From Nitrincola alkalilacustris (GTDB lineage: Bacteria > Pseudomonadota > Gammaproteobacteria > Pseudomonadales > Balneatricaceae): a stretch of DNA of 64,000 nt. Shown here piece by piece: positions 8,348 to 16,226 of this stretch (positions are counted from its first letter, which is position 1; the number at the start of each line of letters is the position of its first letter). The position numbers were made by a program, and so were the translations under genes. Under the pieces are notes generated by a model. The model did not search any database. It saw nothing but the letters and a program-made list of their open reading frames with translations, and was not told the DNA's origin. The stretch lies in contig NZ_WBOM01000012.1 in NCBI RefSeq assembly GCF_008973755.1, positions 1 through 64,000 on the forward strand. The letters are read 5' to 3'.

Positions 8348-8364
8348 AATTTTGTGATCAAATT
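8348..8364. promoter_or_regulatory. Imperfect GntR operator copy
   Basis: AATTTTGTGATCAAATT carries the TTTGTGATCA core and is an imperfect palindrome. It lies 24 bp (centre to centre) before the perfect copy at 8376-8387 in the divergent GntR/glutamylpolyamine synthetase promoter region. Confidence 0.55.
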
Positions 8365-8375
8365 GATTTATATTT

Positions 8376-8387
8376 TTGTGATCACAA
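8376..8387. promoter_or_regulatory. TTGTGATCACAA palindrome, predicted GntR operator
   Basis: A perfect 12-bp palindrome identical to the core of the site at 7406-7423, 97 bp before the start of the glutamylpolyamine synthetase gene and 115 bp before the divergent GntR start. Its position suits simultaneous autoregulation and control of the divergent gene. Confidence 0.65.
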
Positions 8388-8483
8388 TTTATATCAATTT
8401 CCCAAGTAAAAACCCACAAAAGCTGATCAAAAAGCTTTCGTCTCAGCTGAAAAAAGTACATCCGTACTTAAGAGAGTCTCTGT

Positions 8484-9824
8484 ATGTCGTCTAATAACAA
8501 TACTGAATTTGATCTGTTCATCACGGATCTTAATGGCAACCTGCGTGGAAAACGGATGCCCTGGAAAGCGCTCGGCAAGGTGATGGAGGAGGGTGTGAAA
8601 CTGCCTCGCTCCGTGCTGGGGTTCGATTTCTGGGGCGATGATGTGCTTGAAAACGGTCTGGTCTTTGAGACAGGCGATATCGATGGTACCTGCATGCCGG
8701 TGCAGCAACCAGTGCCGGTCACCTGGTCGGAATCGCCGCGGCATCAGATTCTGGCTACCATGTTCAACCCGGATGGCACCCCTTTTGGCGCCGACCCGCG
8801 TCAGGTGTTGTCACGGATTGTGGATCGGTTCAAATCACATGGGCTGACCCCGGTGGTTGCGACTGAGCTTGAATTTTACCTGCTGGATGGTGATTCCGAG
8901 GTGAGTCAGCGCCCTCAGCCACCAATACTGTCCGAAGGTCATGGTCGTCGTCTGACCGAAACCGACTGCTACTCCATTGATGAGATGGATGGCCTGTCCT
9001 CTTTCTTTTCCGATGTGCGTGAAGCCTGTGAGCTGCAGGGTGTACCGGCAGATACGATTGTGTCTGAGCTGGGGCCAGGGCAGTTCGAGATCAACCTAGT
9101 GCATGTCGCTGACCCGATGCTGGCCGGTGATCAGGCGACCATGTTCAAGCGTCTGGTCAAGGGGATTGCACGCAAGCATGGTTACGCCGCGACTTTCATG
9201 GCCAAGCCTTACACCAAAAAGAGCGGTAATGGTCTGCATGTTCATTTCAGCCTGCTGAATGAAGACGGTATCAACGTATTTGATGATGGTGGAGAGGAGG
9301 GTACCGATCTGCTGCGCTATGCTGTGGGCGGCCTGATGCGCACCATGTCAGACAGTATGCTGACCTTTGCACCACATATGAACTCCTATCGCCGCTTCAA
9401 GGTCGGGGCGCATGCACCGACTTTTGCCAGTTGGGGTTACGAGAACCGTACTGTGGCCATCCGTATCCCAGAGAGCCCACCTGTGGCGCGTCGTATCGAG
9501 CATCGTGTAGCGGGGGCGGATGCCAACCCCTATCTGGTGCTGGCTACGGTGCTTGCAGGCGCGCTCTACGGTATCGAGAATAAGCTGATGCCAATGGCAG
9601 CGATCGAGGGCGATGCCTACAACGAGGCTGAGGCTAACCGCGAGCTGTTGCTGCCGAACAAGTGGGATGTCGCCACCGAGGTGTTCAGCCGCAGTCAGGT
9701 GTTGAAGGAGTATCTGGGCGAAGAGTTCGTCCGTGTCTATTCGGCAGCCAAGCGCCAGGAGTTACGCAAGCTGCATGAACGCATTTCGGATGTGGAGTAC
9801 GAGTCCTACCTCGGCTTGCTCTGA
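8484..9824 (+). CDS. Glutamine synthetase-like gamma-glutamylpolyamine synthetase (PuuA/SpuI type)
   Basis: A 446-residue member of the glutamine synthetase superfamily, of the PuuA/SpuI/SpuB type rather than GlnA. It begins with FDLFITDLNGNLRGKRMP, typical of glutamylpolyamine synthetases, and keeps metal and ATP-site residues in ELEFYLL, SELGPGQFEINL, HVHFSL, NSYRRF and ENRTVAIRIP. The GlnA adenylylation Tyr loop is absent. It would ligate glutamate to putrescine or another polyamine with ATP. AGAGAG lies 7 nt before the ATG. The upstream region carries GntR palindromes. A paralogue lies at 61883. Confidence 0.87.
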   Translation: MSSNNNTEFDLFITDLNGNLRGKRMPWKALGKVMEEGVKLPRSVLGFDFWGDDVLENGLVFETGDIDGTCMPVQQPVPVTWSESPRHQILATMFNPDGTPFGADPRQVLSRIVDRFKSHGLTPVVATELEFYLLDGDSEVSQRPQPPILSEGHGRRLTETDCYSIDEMDGLSSFFSDVREACELQGVPADTIVSELGPGQFEINLVHVADPMLAGDQATMFKRLVKGIARKHGYAATFMAKPYTKKSGNGLHVHFSLLNEDGINVFDDGGEEGTDLLRYAVGGLMRTMSDSMLTFAPHMNSYRRFKVGAHAPTFASWGYENRTVAIRIPESPPVARRIEHRVAGADANPYLVLATVLAGALYGIENKLMPMAAIEGDAYNEAEANRELLLPNKWDVATEVFSRSQVLKEYLGEEFVRVYSAAKRQELRKLHERISDVEYESYLGLL

Positions 9825-9844
9825 TCTGAAATCGGGATAAACAG

Positions 9845-9877
9845 AAACCTCCGGTTGTGATGATCGGAGGTTTTTTT
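9845..9877 (+). terminator. Rho-independent terminator after glutamylpolyamine synthetase gene
   Basis: AAACCTCCG (9845-9853) pairs with CGGAGGTTT (9865-9873) around an 11-nt loop, with seven T residues at 9871-9877. It is 20 bp past the stop codon. Confidence 0.92.
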
Positions 9878-9879
9878 AT

Positions 9880-10050
9880 ACCTGAATCCGCTGCTTCAAC
9901 GCATATCCCGGAGGCCTTAGGTGAGACGCCGTGAATACATCCCTGTAGGCATACACTGGCAACTGCTCCTGCGTTGCCAGTGTACAGTCCATCCTTGGAC
10001 ATAACTCACCCAAGGTCTCCGGGATATGCCTGTACATACAAGCAGTTGTC
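9880..10050. repeat. Interspersed palindromic element, copy 1
   Basis: About 171 bp. Outer arms 9901-9925 and 10005-10029 are inverted repeats matching at 23 of 25 positions. Inside are a perfect 11-bp hairpin (TACACTGGCAA / TTGCCAGTGTA) and a small GTCC/GGAC hairpin. The core starting GAGACGCCGTGAATAC at 9923 recurs in copy 2 (21544-21686). The outer flanks ACCTGAATCCG (left) and ACATACAA..AGTTGTC (right) also recur there, but in reverse orientation. It has no coding capacity and resembles REP/MITE-like intergenic elements of gammaproteobacteria. Confidence 0.8.
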
Positions 10051-10070
10051 AGTTTTTGAGGGCGGAGGAA

Positions 10071-10100
10071 CGCGTGCCTGACAGTGGGATCAGGCACGCG
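10071..10100 (-). terminator. Strong hairpin after the NhaC-type gene
   Basis: CGCGTGCCTGA (10071-10081) and TCAGGCACGCG (10090-10100) form a perfect 11-bp stem with an 8-nt loop, starting 6 bp beyond the stop codon of the minus-strand antiporter gene. There is no adjacent T-run, so it may serve as a terminator or as a 3' end stabiliser. Confidence 0.6.
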
Positions 10101-10105
10101 AGGGA

Positions 10106-11635
10106 TCAGCTGAACAGGTAACCCATGCCAAGCAGCAGGAAGAAGGTCAGCACCGCGCCGATCAGCGCATAGGGAATCTGGGTCAGTGCATGCTGCATCG
10201 GTGTGCAGCCTGAGCCCTGGGACGAAAGTACGGTAGAGTCGCTGAAGAAGCAGGCGTGGCTGCCAAAAGCAGAGGCAGACATAAGAGCACCGACAGTCAG
10301 TGGCATGGACATCTCCAGTGTCAGGGCCATCGGGATCACAATCGGCAGTGACACGACAAAGACACCCCAGCTTGAACCTGTCGCAAACACCACGGCAGCC
10401 ATGGACAGGAAGACCAGTGCCGGCAGCATCTCTTTGGAAAGGTAGGGTGACAGTGCGTCAATGATATAGGGTGTCATACCCAGTTGGTCGTTCACCTCTT
10501 TCAGCATGAAACCGGCGCAGACGACAGCAATCGGGTATAGCATCACCTTGAAGCCATCCAGCATCGCATCGACCAACTGGCCGAAGTTGAGCAGTCGCTG
10601 CCAGAAATAGAGCACCATGGTGAACATGGAAGCGACCAGTGCCCCGAACAACAGATCTATTTCGTAATATACACTGGCGGCAACCAGTACGATCATCGGC
10701 AACACAAAGTTCATCAGACCTACCCAGGGGGAGGTGTGCTTGAGATGCGAGGTGTCAAAGTCAGTCACCGGGGCGTCATCTGGAATCGGCTGGCCCGCCT
10801 TGGCGCGTTTTTCTGCCTGCTTCATCGGGCCAAAATCACCGAGTATGCCCATGGCGACCAGAAACACCACCAGCAGTGCTACCCAGCCATAGATCATGTA
10901 AGGGATCGACTGAATATAGAGCCACATCCCCTGGCCCTTATCGACGGCGCCATTATCTTCCAGCAGTGCTGCAAAATAGACTGCCCAGGTAGAGATAGGA
11001 ACCAGGATACAGACCGGAGCAGCGGTTGAGTCAACCAGAAAAGCCAGCTTCTCGCGCGAGATGCCAAAGCGATCCGTGAGATTCTTCATTGAGGCTGACA
11101 CGGCAAGAGAGTTCAGGTAGTCGTCAATAAACACCATCACACCCAGGCCGCAGGTGGTCAGCATGGTGCCTCGCCGTGTCTTGATCCGTCTGGCCATCAG
11201 CTTGCCAAAGCTGAGGACGCTGCCGCCACGCTCCAGCATGTTGATCAGGCCTCCCATCATGCCGCACACCAGTACGATCCAGACGATGGTGTCATTCTGC
11301 ACCACCTCCATGGAGAGGTCGCCCAGTCCTGAAACGAGATTGGCTGGATCAAGCAGCAGCAAGCCGGCAATGACACCGGCAAAAATAGACTCCAGTGGCT
11401 TTTTGGTGCTGATCGCCACGAACAGAATCAGGAGCGCAGGCAGCAGACTGTAGAAGCCATAGGCTTCACCTTCGGCTACCTGGGTGGACAGGTAGGCAAA
11501 AGCGGCCATGATCAATCCATAGAAGATCAGCCAGCGGGTAGGAGAGTTGCTTTCTTTGGTAGCCTTGTTGACCACCAGTGAAGAGTTAAGGGAAGAATCT
11601 AGCGAAGAGTTTAATGGAGTGGTATTGGTACTCAT
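10106..11635 (-). CDS. NhaC-family Na+/H+ antiporter-type transporter
   Basis: A 509-residue inner-membrane protein with about 11-12 hydrophobic segments. The VFIDDYLNSLAV segment (TM region with paired Asp), the FLVDSTAAPVCILVPISTW segment and the GSSWGVF and FGSHACFFSDST motifs are typical of the NhaC/YqkI branch of the ion transporter superfamily. Such proteins exchange Na+ or an organic substrate for H+. The N-terminus has an unusual Ser/Asn/Leu repeat (NSSLDSSLNSSL). It sits next to a LysR gene and an amino-acid importer, so an organic substrate such as an amino acid is possible. Substrate is not readable from sequence. Confidence 0.85.
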   Translation of the reverse strand: MSTNTTPLNSSLDSSLNSSLVVNKATKESNSPTRWLIFYGLIMAAFAYLSTQVAEGEAYGFYSLLPALLILFVAISTKKPLESIFAGVIAGLLLLDPANLVSGLGDLSMEVVQNDTIVWIVLVCGMMGGLINMLERGGSVLSFGKLMARRIKTRRGTMLTTCGLGVMVFIDDYLNSLAVSASMKNLTDRFGISREKLAFLVDSTAAPVCILVPISTWAVYFAALLEDNGAVDKGQGMWLYIQSIPYMIYGWVALLVVFLVAMGILGDFGPMKQAEKRAKAGQPIPDDAPVTDFDTSHLKHTSPWVGLMNFVLPMIVLVAASVYYEIDLLFGALVASMFTMVLYFWQRLLNFGQLVDAMLDGFKVMLYPIAVVCAGFMLKEVNDQLGMTPYIIDALSPYLSKEMLPALVFLSMAAVVFATGSSWGVFVVSLPIVIPMALTLEMSMPLTVGALMSASAFGSHACFFSDSTVLSSQGSGCTPMQHALTQIPYALIGAVLTFFLLLGMGYLFS

Positions 11636-11802
11636 TAAAACACCCTGGTTGGATTTATTGTAAGTGTTGGATCGGCCTGGCAGACGGCTTCAGAGATGAG
11701 TCGCAGCAACTGCCATCTGGTAAGTAACAATACGGGTAGGGCAAACAGGGGATAAATACCTATCCGGGTATATTTTTCTGTTCAGGGGGGGGAGGGCTGC
11801 TT

Positions 11803-12762
11803 TTATCTCTCCAGGCAGTCAGGTGTTTTCGGCAGATTCTCTTTCAGCAGCTTGATCAGTTGAGTATCAGACCAGCTACGCTTATAGATCAAACCGAAGC
11901 TGTAATGAAAAGCGGGCCGAAAGGGCTTGATGACAATGCCACGCTGCACTGCGACTGTATCGTAGGCAGTAATCGGGTTGATCAGGCTGATGCCAACCCC
12001 ATTGGCAACAAGACTGCAGATCGCCGCGATATTCGCTTCTGTTTTGCCAGAGATGCGGATCTTATTCTGTGAGATCAGCCTCAATACCTGATCGGCGGCC
12101 AGATTGGGCTGGTTGGGAATGACCAGATGCTGATTCTTCAGGTCAGTGATCTCGATATGATCAGCTGCCGCCAACGGATGATTGGCTGGAATCATGCAAA
12201 CGGCTTCTACCGTAAACAACTCTTCAATAATCAGTCTTTCGCTGGTAACCGGGAGGGTGACAAATCCGGCATCAAAATGTCCTGACTCCACGGCACGCAC
12301 CACGTCCGGGCTTGGCATGATGTCAAAGTAGATGCTGTATTTGGGATTGATCCTCAGGATTGAAGCGATCACCTGGGGAATATAGGCAAAACCAAGGGCA
12401 GGGGCGGAAACCAGTCTCATTCTGGAGGCGCCGAACTCGCGCAGCGCCACGATGGTGTGCTTCATCTCATCCAGATTGCCCATCAGTTCCATGATCTCCT
12501 GATAAAGCTCTTCCGCCTCGGGCAGGGCAATCAGGCGATTTTTATGACGCATGAACAGCGCCATACCGATGTTTTCCTCCAGTTGAGCCAGTGATCGGCT
12601 CACTCCCGACTGGGTTATGCCCAGCTCTCTGGCCGCTCTTGTTGCGGTGCCGGACTCGAAAAGTGTTTTGAAAACAATCAGTGATTTCAGTGAGTTGAGA
12701 TGAAGTTCGCTCATACTTGTGACTCGCTGTCTTTTCTGCTCAATAGGGTCGGATAACTGCAT
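11803..12762 (-). CDS. LysR-family transcriptional regulator
   Basis: A 319-residue LysR regulator with an N-terminal winged helix (about 22-80, including TRAARELGITQSGVSRSLAQLE) and a periplasmic-binding-protein-like effector domain from about 105. AGGAAG lies 5 nt before the first Met, so the long N-terminus is kept although a second Met at residue 17 is possible. It is divergent from the ABC importer and catabolic operon beginning at 13007 and upstream of the NhaC-type gene, so it most likely controls one or both. The shared 244-bp intergenic region has AT-rich inverted repeats. Confidence 0.92.
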   Translation of the reverse strand: MQLSDPIEQKRQRVTSMSELHLNSLKSLIVFKTLFESGTATRAARELGITQSGVSRSLAQLEENIGMALFMRHKNRLIALPEAEELYQEIMELMGNLDEMKHTIVALREFGASRMRLVSAPALGFAYIPQVIASILRINPKYSIYFDIMPSPDVVRAVESGHFDAGFVTLPVTSERLIIEELFTVEAVCMIPANHPLAAADHIEITDLKNQHLVIPNQPNLAADQVLRLISQNKIRISGKTEANIAAICSLVANGVGISLINPITAYDTVAVQRGIVIKPFRPAFHYSFGLIYKRSWSDTQLIKLLKENLPKTPDCLER

Positions 12763-12783
12763 TACAGCTTCCTGCCATGACTT

Positions 12784-12838
12784 AAAATCATAATATCATG
12801 AAAAAACATTATGCATTGATATTATGTGATTTTTTCAT
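12784..12838. promoter_or_regulatory. AT-rich inverted repeats in the LysR/ABC importer intergenic region
   Basis: Two overlapping inverted repeats: AAAATCATAATATCA (12784-12798) against TGATATTATG..ATTTT (from 12818, two extra bases), and ATGAAAAAA (12798-12806) against TTTTTTCAT (12830-12838). They begin 22 bp before the LysR start. LysR proteins commonly bind such sites in divergent promoters. The rest of the intergenic region to 13006 shows nothing else clear. Confidence 0.4.
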
Positions 12839-13006
12839 ACACTCAGTTGAAGTCGGATATTAAGAGGCTCGCTTGAAAGAGTCATTGGCTTATAAAAATG
12901 CAGAAGAAACCTTTCATCAGGTTATATTCGATCTGAAAGAGGGGGTCTGAATACCAGGGCAGTATCCGTTCTGCCTGAGTGGATAATTACAACATGGGAT
13001 ATAAAG

Positions 13007-13810
13007 ATGAATAAAATAAAACAGCATTTGGCTAAATCTCTTACCGCAGCTGCCCTCGTTCTGGGCGCAGCATCCATGATCTCCACACCTGCCTATTCTC
13101 GTGATCTGTCTGAAATCAGGAATGATGTTTTTCAGGTTGCCAACTCAGGTGCTTATCCTCCCTTCAGCTTTGTTGATACTGCCGGCAATCTGGTTGGCTT
13201 TGATGTTGATATAGCCAAAGCCGTGGCAGAAAAAATGGGTGTCGAAGTCAATATTCAGACCTCGCCCTGGAACGGGATTATCGCCGCATTGGCCGGTGGT
13301 CGTTTTGATGCTTGTATCTGCAGCATGAGTGTAACTGAAGAGCGCCAGCGTGCGGTGGATTTCACCGACTCCTACTACAGCGCCGGTCTGTCTGTCTGGG
13401 TTCAGGGCAACAATGACGATATCCATAGCCTGGATGATCTGGCCGGTAAGCGCGTCGGATCGACACTGGGTGAAACAGGAAATCAGTGGGCCGTTGAAAA
13501 CGGACAGGGTAAATGGCGCAATCAGACCTTCCAGGGCCTGCCTGATATGCTGACAGGTCTGACGACCGGTCGTGTCGATGCGATGATCGCAGATGACGTG
13601 CCAGTGTATGTGGCGCTGAGAGAAAACAATCCGGATATCAAAATAGTCGATGTCGGCGAGCTGCCAAGATGGCCTGCGGCGATTTCGATTCAGAAAAACA
13701 AACCTGAGCTACTGGCTGCTCTGAATACTGCGCTTCAGGAGATCAAGGATGATGGTACTTACCAGGAGATCGTTGATAAATGGATTGGTGAAGGTGCCAA
13801 TATAGAATAA
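13007..13810 (+). CDS. Amino-acid-type ABC transporter substrate-binding protein
   Basis: A 267-residue periplasmic protein of the SBP_bac_3 (polar amino acid) family. The N-terminus has two Lys, a hydrophobic stretch and a cleavage region near residue 30 (TPAYSRD). The FSFVDTAGNLVGFDVDIA and CSMSVTEERQRAVDFTDSYY segments are family hallmarks; the Arg in the latter usually holds the ligand's alpha-carboxylate. It is first in an importer set followed by two permeases and an ATPase. The ligand is probably an amino acid or derivative; the catabolic genes downstream suggest an N-acyl or beta-amino acid. Confidence 0.92.
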   Translation: MNKIKQHLAKSLTAAALVLGAASMISTPAYSRDLSEIRNDVFQVANSGAYPPFSFVDTAGNLVGFDVDIAKAVAEKMGVEVNIQTSPWNGIIAALAGGRFDACICSMSVTEERQRAVDFTDSYYSAGLSVWVQGNNDDIHSLDDLAGKRVGSTLGETGNQWAVENGQGKWRNQTFQGLPDMLTGLTTGRVDAMIADDVPVYVALRENNPDIKIVDVGELPRWPAAISIQKNKPELLAALNTALQEIKDDGTYQEIVDKWIGEGANIE

Positions 13811-13850
13811 TTAACCATTATTCATGGAAGAAGATCATTAATCAGCATGT

Positions 13851-13890
13851 GATATGAGTAGGTTTATTTTTATCAGAACCTGCTCATATC
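13851..13890 (+). promoter_or_regulatory. Intercistronic hairpin between binding-protein and permease genes
   Basis: GATATGAGTAGGTT (13851-13864) pairs with AACCTGCTCATATC (13877-13890), 14 bp with one G-U pair and a 12-nt loop. Hairpins in this position often protect the binding-protein mRNA or partly terminate transcription, giving more binding protein than membrane components. Confidence 0.65.
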
Positions 13891-13942
13891 CAGAATGCAC
13901 TGCCCCCTTGAGAGATCTATAAAAACATAAAAGGGTAAGCTC

Positions 13943-14599
13943 ATGGACTTTAATTTAATGGCGGATATCACGCCATTATTGATAAAAGCAGCCTGGGTGA
14001 CGATCGATATTTCGGCAAGAGCTATCGTCATCGGCTTTATGGTTGCCAGCACACTTGTTTTTCTCCGTTCCATCAAATTCAAACCGCTGCAATGGTTTGT
14101 ACGTGGCTATGTCAGTCTTGTGCGCGGTACGCCTTATTTCGTGCAGCTACTGCTGGTGTTTTATGGAGGGCCGACAATCGGCCTGAAAATGGACCCCTTC
14201 ACCTGTGGGGTGATGGTTGGCGCGTTCAATATCGGGGCCTATATGAGTGAAGCGATCCGCGGCGCGCTGGAGTCGGTCGATTCCGGCCAGAACGAGGCTT
14301 CGCGATCACTCGGTTTCGGTCGCCTGCAGACGCTGGGCTATATCGAACTGCCCCAGGCGGCGGGTCTGATGATTCGTTCAGTCGGCGTGCTGGCTATCGT
14401 ACTGGTCAAGAACTCATCCCTGGTATCCATCATCTCCGTTGTCGAGCTGACCTATCAGGCACAGCGGCTGATCGGTTCCACCTACAAGCCATTGGAGATC
14501 TTCACGCTCAGTGCATTGATGTACATCGTCATCGTGTATGCCGTGATGGGGATTGTCGAATTGGCTTACCGACGCGCTACCCGGTATACCACCCAATAG
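13943..14599 (+). CDS. Amino-acid ABC transporter permease 1
   Basis: A 218-residue HisM/GlnP-type permease with about five membrane segments. The EAA loop reads EASRSLGFGRLQTLGYIELPQA (about 114-135), the site that docks with the ATPase. The N-terminus (DITPLLIKAAWVTIDISA) carries the usual amphipathic start. AAGG lies 9 nt before the ATG. It would pair with the second permease 9 bp downstream to form the heterodimeric channel of the importer. Confidence 0.92.
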   Translation: MDFNLMADITPLLIKAAWVTIDISARAIVIGFMVASTLVFLRSIKFKPLQWFVRGYVSLVRGTPYFVQLLLVFYGGPTIGLKMDPFTCGVMVGAFNIGAYMSEAIRGALESVDSGQNEASRSLGFGRLQTLGYIELPQAAGLMIRSVGVLAIVLVKNSSLVSIISVVELTYQAQRLIGSTYKPLEIFTLSALMYIVIVYAVMGIVELAYRRATRYTTQ

Positions 14600-14611
14600 G
14601 AGGATGCAGTG

Positions 14612-15265
14612 ATGGAATTGGATTTCTCACCGGTTTTAACCTACCTGCCGACACTCATCTCCGGGGTTGGTGTGACCTTTGTGATTGCAGTGGTGGTCGG
14701 ACTTTTTTCTGTAGTGGGTGGCCTGCTGGTTGCGGTGATCTCGATCTACACCAATAAGGTGGTCAGTTGGCCTTTGCGCTTTTTCATCTGGTTGTTCATG
14801 ACAACACCTCTGCTGTTGCAGTTGTATTTCCTCTACTTCGGCCTGGGGGAGTGGATACTCATACCGGCGCTGGTGGTGGGTGTGCTGGGGCTCGGGTTTC
14901 ACTATATGGCCTACAACGCGGATATCTTCATCGCCACGATCAGGTCGATCACCAATGGCCAGTATGAGGCATCGCGCTCGCTGGGCTTCGGTCATCTGAG
15001 AACGCTTTATTACATCATCGTACCGCAGGCGTTTATTCGCTCGGTGCCTCAGATAGGTAATAACCTGATTCTGATGGTCAAGGATACCTCAGTATTGTCT
15101 GCGATCGGTGTGGCGGAGCTGGTGTATGCCTCGCAGTATGCGATCAGCGTCAGCTTCAGGCCGTTTGAGTTCTTCATCGTGATTGCGGTCATCTACTACG
15201 TCATCAATCTCTTCATGGAATTTGGCCAGTCTCGCCTGGAGCGTCTGACGGCCTATCGTCGATAA
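14612..15265 (+). CDS. Amino-acid ABC transporter permease 2
   Basis: A 217-residue second permease of the His/Glu/Gln/Arg/opine family, with the EAA loop EASRSLGFGHLRTLYYIIVPQA at about 120-141 and about five membrane segments. A strong AGGAGG at 14598-14603, overlapping the previous stop, gives an 8-nt spacing to the ATG at 14612; a GTG three bases upstream is an alternative. It is coupled to the first permease. Confidence 0.92.
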   Translation: MELDFSPVLTYLPTLISGVGVTFVIAVVVGLFSVVGGLLVAVISIYTNKVVSWPLRFFIWLFMTTPLLLQLYFLYFGLGEWILIPALVVGVLGLGFHYMAYNADIFIATIRSITNGQYEASRSLGFGHLRTLYYIIVPQAFIRSVPQIGNNLILMVKDTSVLSAIGVAELVYASQYAISVSFRPFEFFIVIAVIYYVINLFMEFGQSRLERLTAYRR

Positions 15266-15276
15266 GGAAACTCGCC

Positions 15277-15333
15277 ATGACTGGAATTGAAACCAATACT
15301 GCGTTCGGCAAAAACAACATGGAGCAACCATGA
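15277..15333 (+). CDS. Possible 18-residue leader ORF coupled to the ATPase gene
   Basis: An ATG at 15277 with AAGGA 7 nt upstream opens an 18-codon frame (beginning MTGIETNT) that ends in an ATGA overlap with the ATPase start at 15330. It is in a different frame from the ATPase. The arrangement would allow translational coupling between permease 2 and the ATPase. No homology is recognised; it may be only a coupling device or a chance frame. Confidence 0.35.
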   Translation: MTGIETNTAFGKNNMEQP

Positions 15334-16115
15334 GTACTCAGAATATGACCGAAACTCCGATGGTGGAGATAAAAAATGTCCATAAAAGCTTTGGCGATCT
15401 CAAGGTGCTCAAGGGAATAGATCTGACAGTTGATCGAGGCAAGATCGTGTCCATTATCGGGTCGTCCGGGTCAGGCAAAAGCACTCTGCTGCGTTCAGTC
15501 AATCATCTGGAAGTGATCGATGAGGGCACGATTCTGCTGGACGGCGTGCAGGTCAATCGTCCGGATATGAAGGGGCTGGCCTTTGAGCGCCACATAAACC
15601 ATATCCGCCAGAACATGGGCATGGTGTTTCAGCACTTCAATCTGTTTCCGCATCTGTCGACCCTCGACAACGTGACCCTCGCTCCGCGCAAACTCAAGGG
15701 GATGGACAGGAAAACCGCCCGTGAGCTGGGCATGGAGTACCTGGAGCGTGTGGGGCTGGCTGCCAAAGCGGAAGTTTTTCCGTCACACCTGTCGGGTGGT
15801 CAGAAGCAGCGGGTCGCGATAGCGAGGGCGCTGGCGATGCAGCCCAAGGTGATGCTGTTCGATGAGGCAACATCAGCGCTCGATCCGGAGCTGGTGGAGG
15901 AGGTGAACCTGGTTATGCGCAGCCTGGCCAAGGAGCATATGACCATGCTGATCGTGACTCATGAGATGGCATTTGCACGCGATGTGTCCGACTGGGCGAT
16001 GTTCATGGATGGTGGCGTTGTGGTGGAGGAGGGGCCACCGGATAAATTCTTCACCAACCCGGACCATGAGCGGACACGTAGCTTCCTTAAAAAGCATCTG
16101 GACTCGAATCATTAA
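15330..16115 (+). CDS. Amino-acid ABC transporter ATP-binding protein
   Basis: A 261-residue GlnQ/HisP-type ATPase. Walker A GSSGSGKST (about 44-52), Q-loop in GMVFQHFNLFPH, signature LSGGQKQR, Walker B VMLFDEATS, D-loop SALDPE and switch His in THEMAFA are all intact. GGAG lies 5 nt before the ATG. It powers the importer encoded by the three genes upstream. The set is followed, after 111 bp, by a five-gene catabolic operon on the same strand. Confidence 0.95.
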   Translation: MSTQNMTETPMVEIKNVHKSFGDLKVLKGIDLTVDRGKIVSIIGSSGSGKSTLLRSVNHLEVIDEGTILLDGVQVNRPDMKGLAFERHINHIRQNMGMVFQHFNLFPHLSTLDNVTLAPRKLKGMDRKTARELGMEYLERVGLAAKAEVFPSHLSGGQKQRVAIARALAMQPKVMLFDEATSALDPELVEEVNLVMRSLAKEHMTMLIVTHEMAFARDVSDWAMFMDGGVVVEEGPPDKFFTNPDHERTRSFLKKHLDSNH

Positions 16116-16226
16116 AGGTCGCAACACAGTCTGCAAGTCGTGCAGTAGGTTATTCGAGGTGCCCTGAAGCTCATCGGGGTCGTCTATCACTCCGTCTCAT
16201 GTGAGACATGAATTCAAGTAGGTTGT

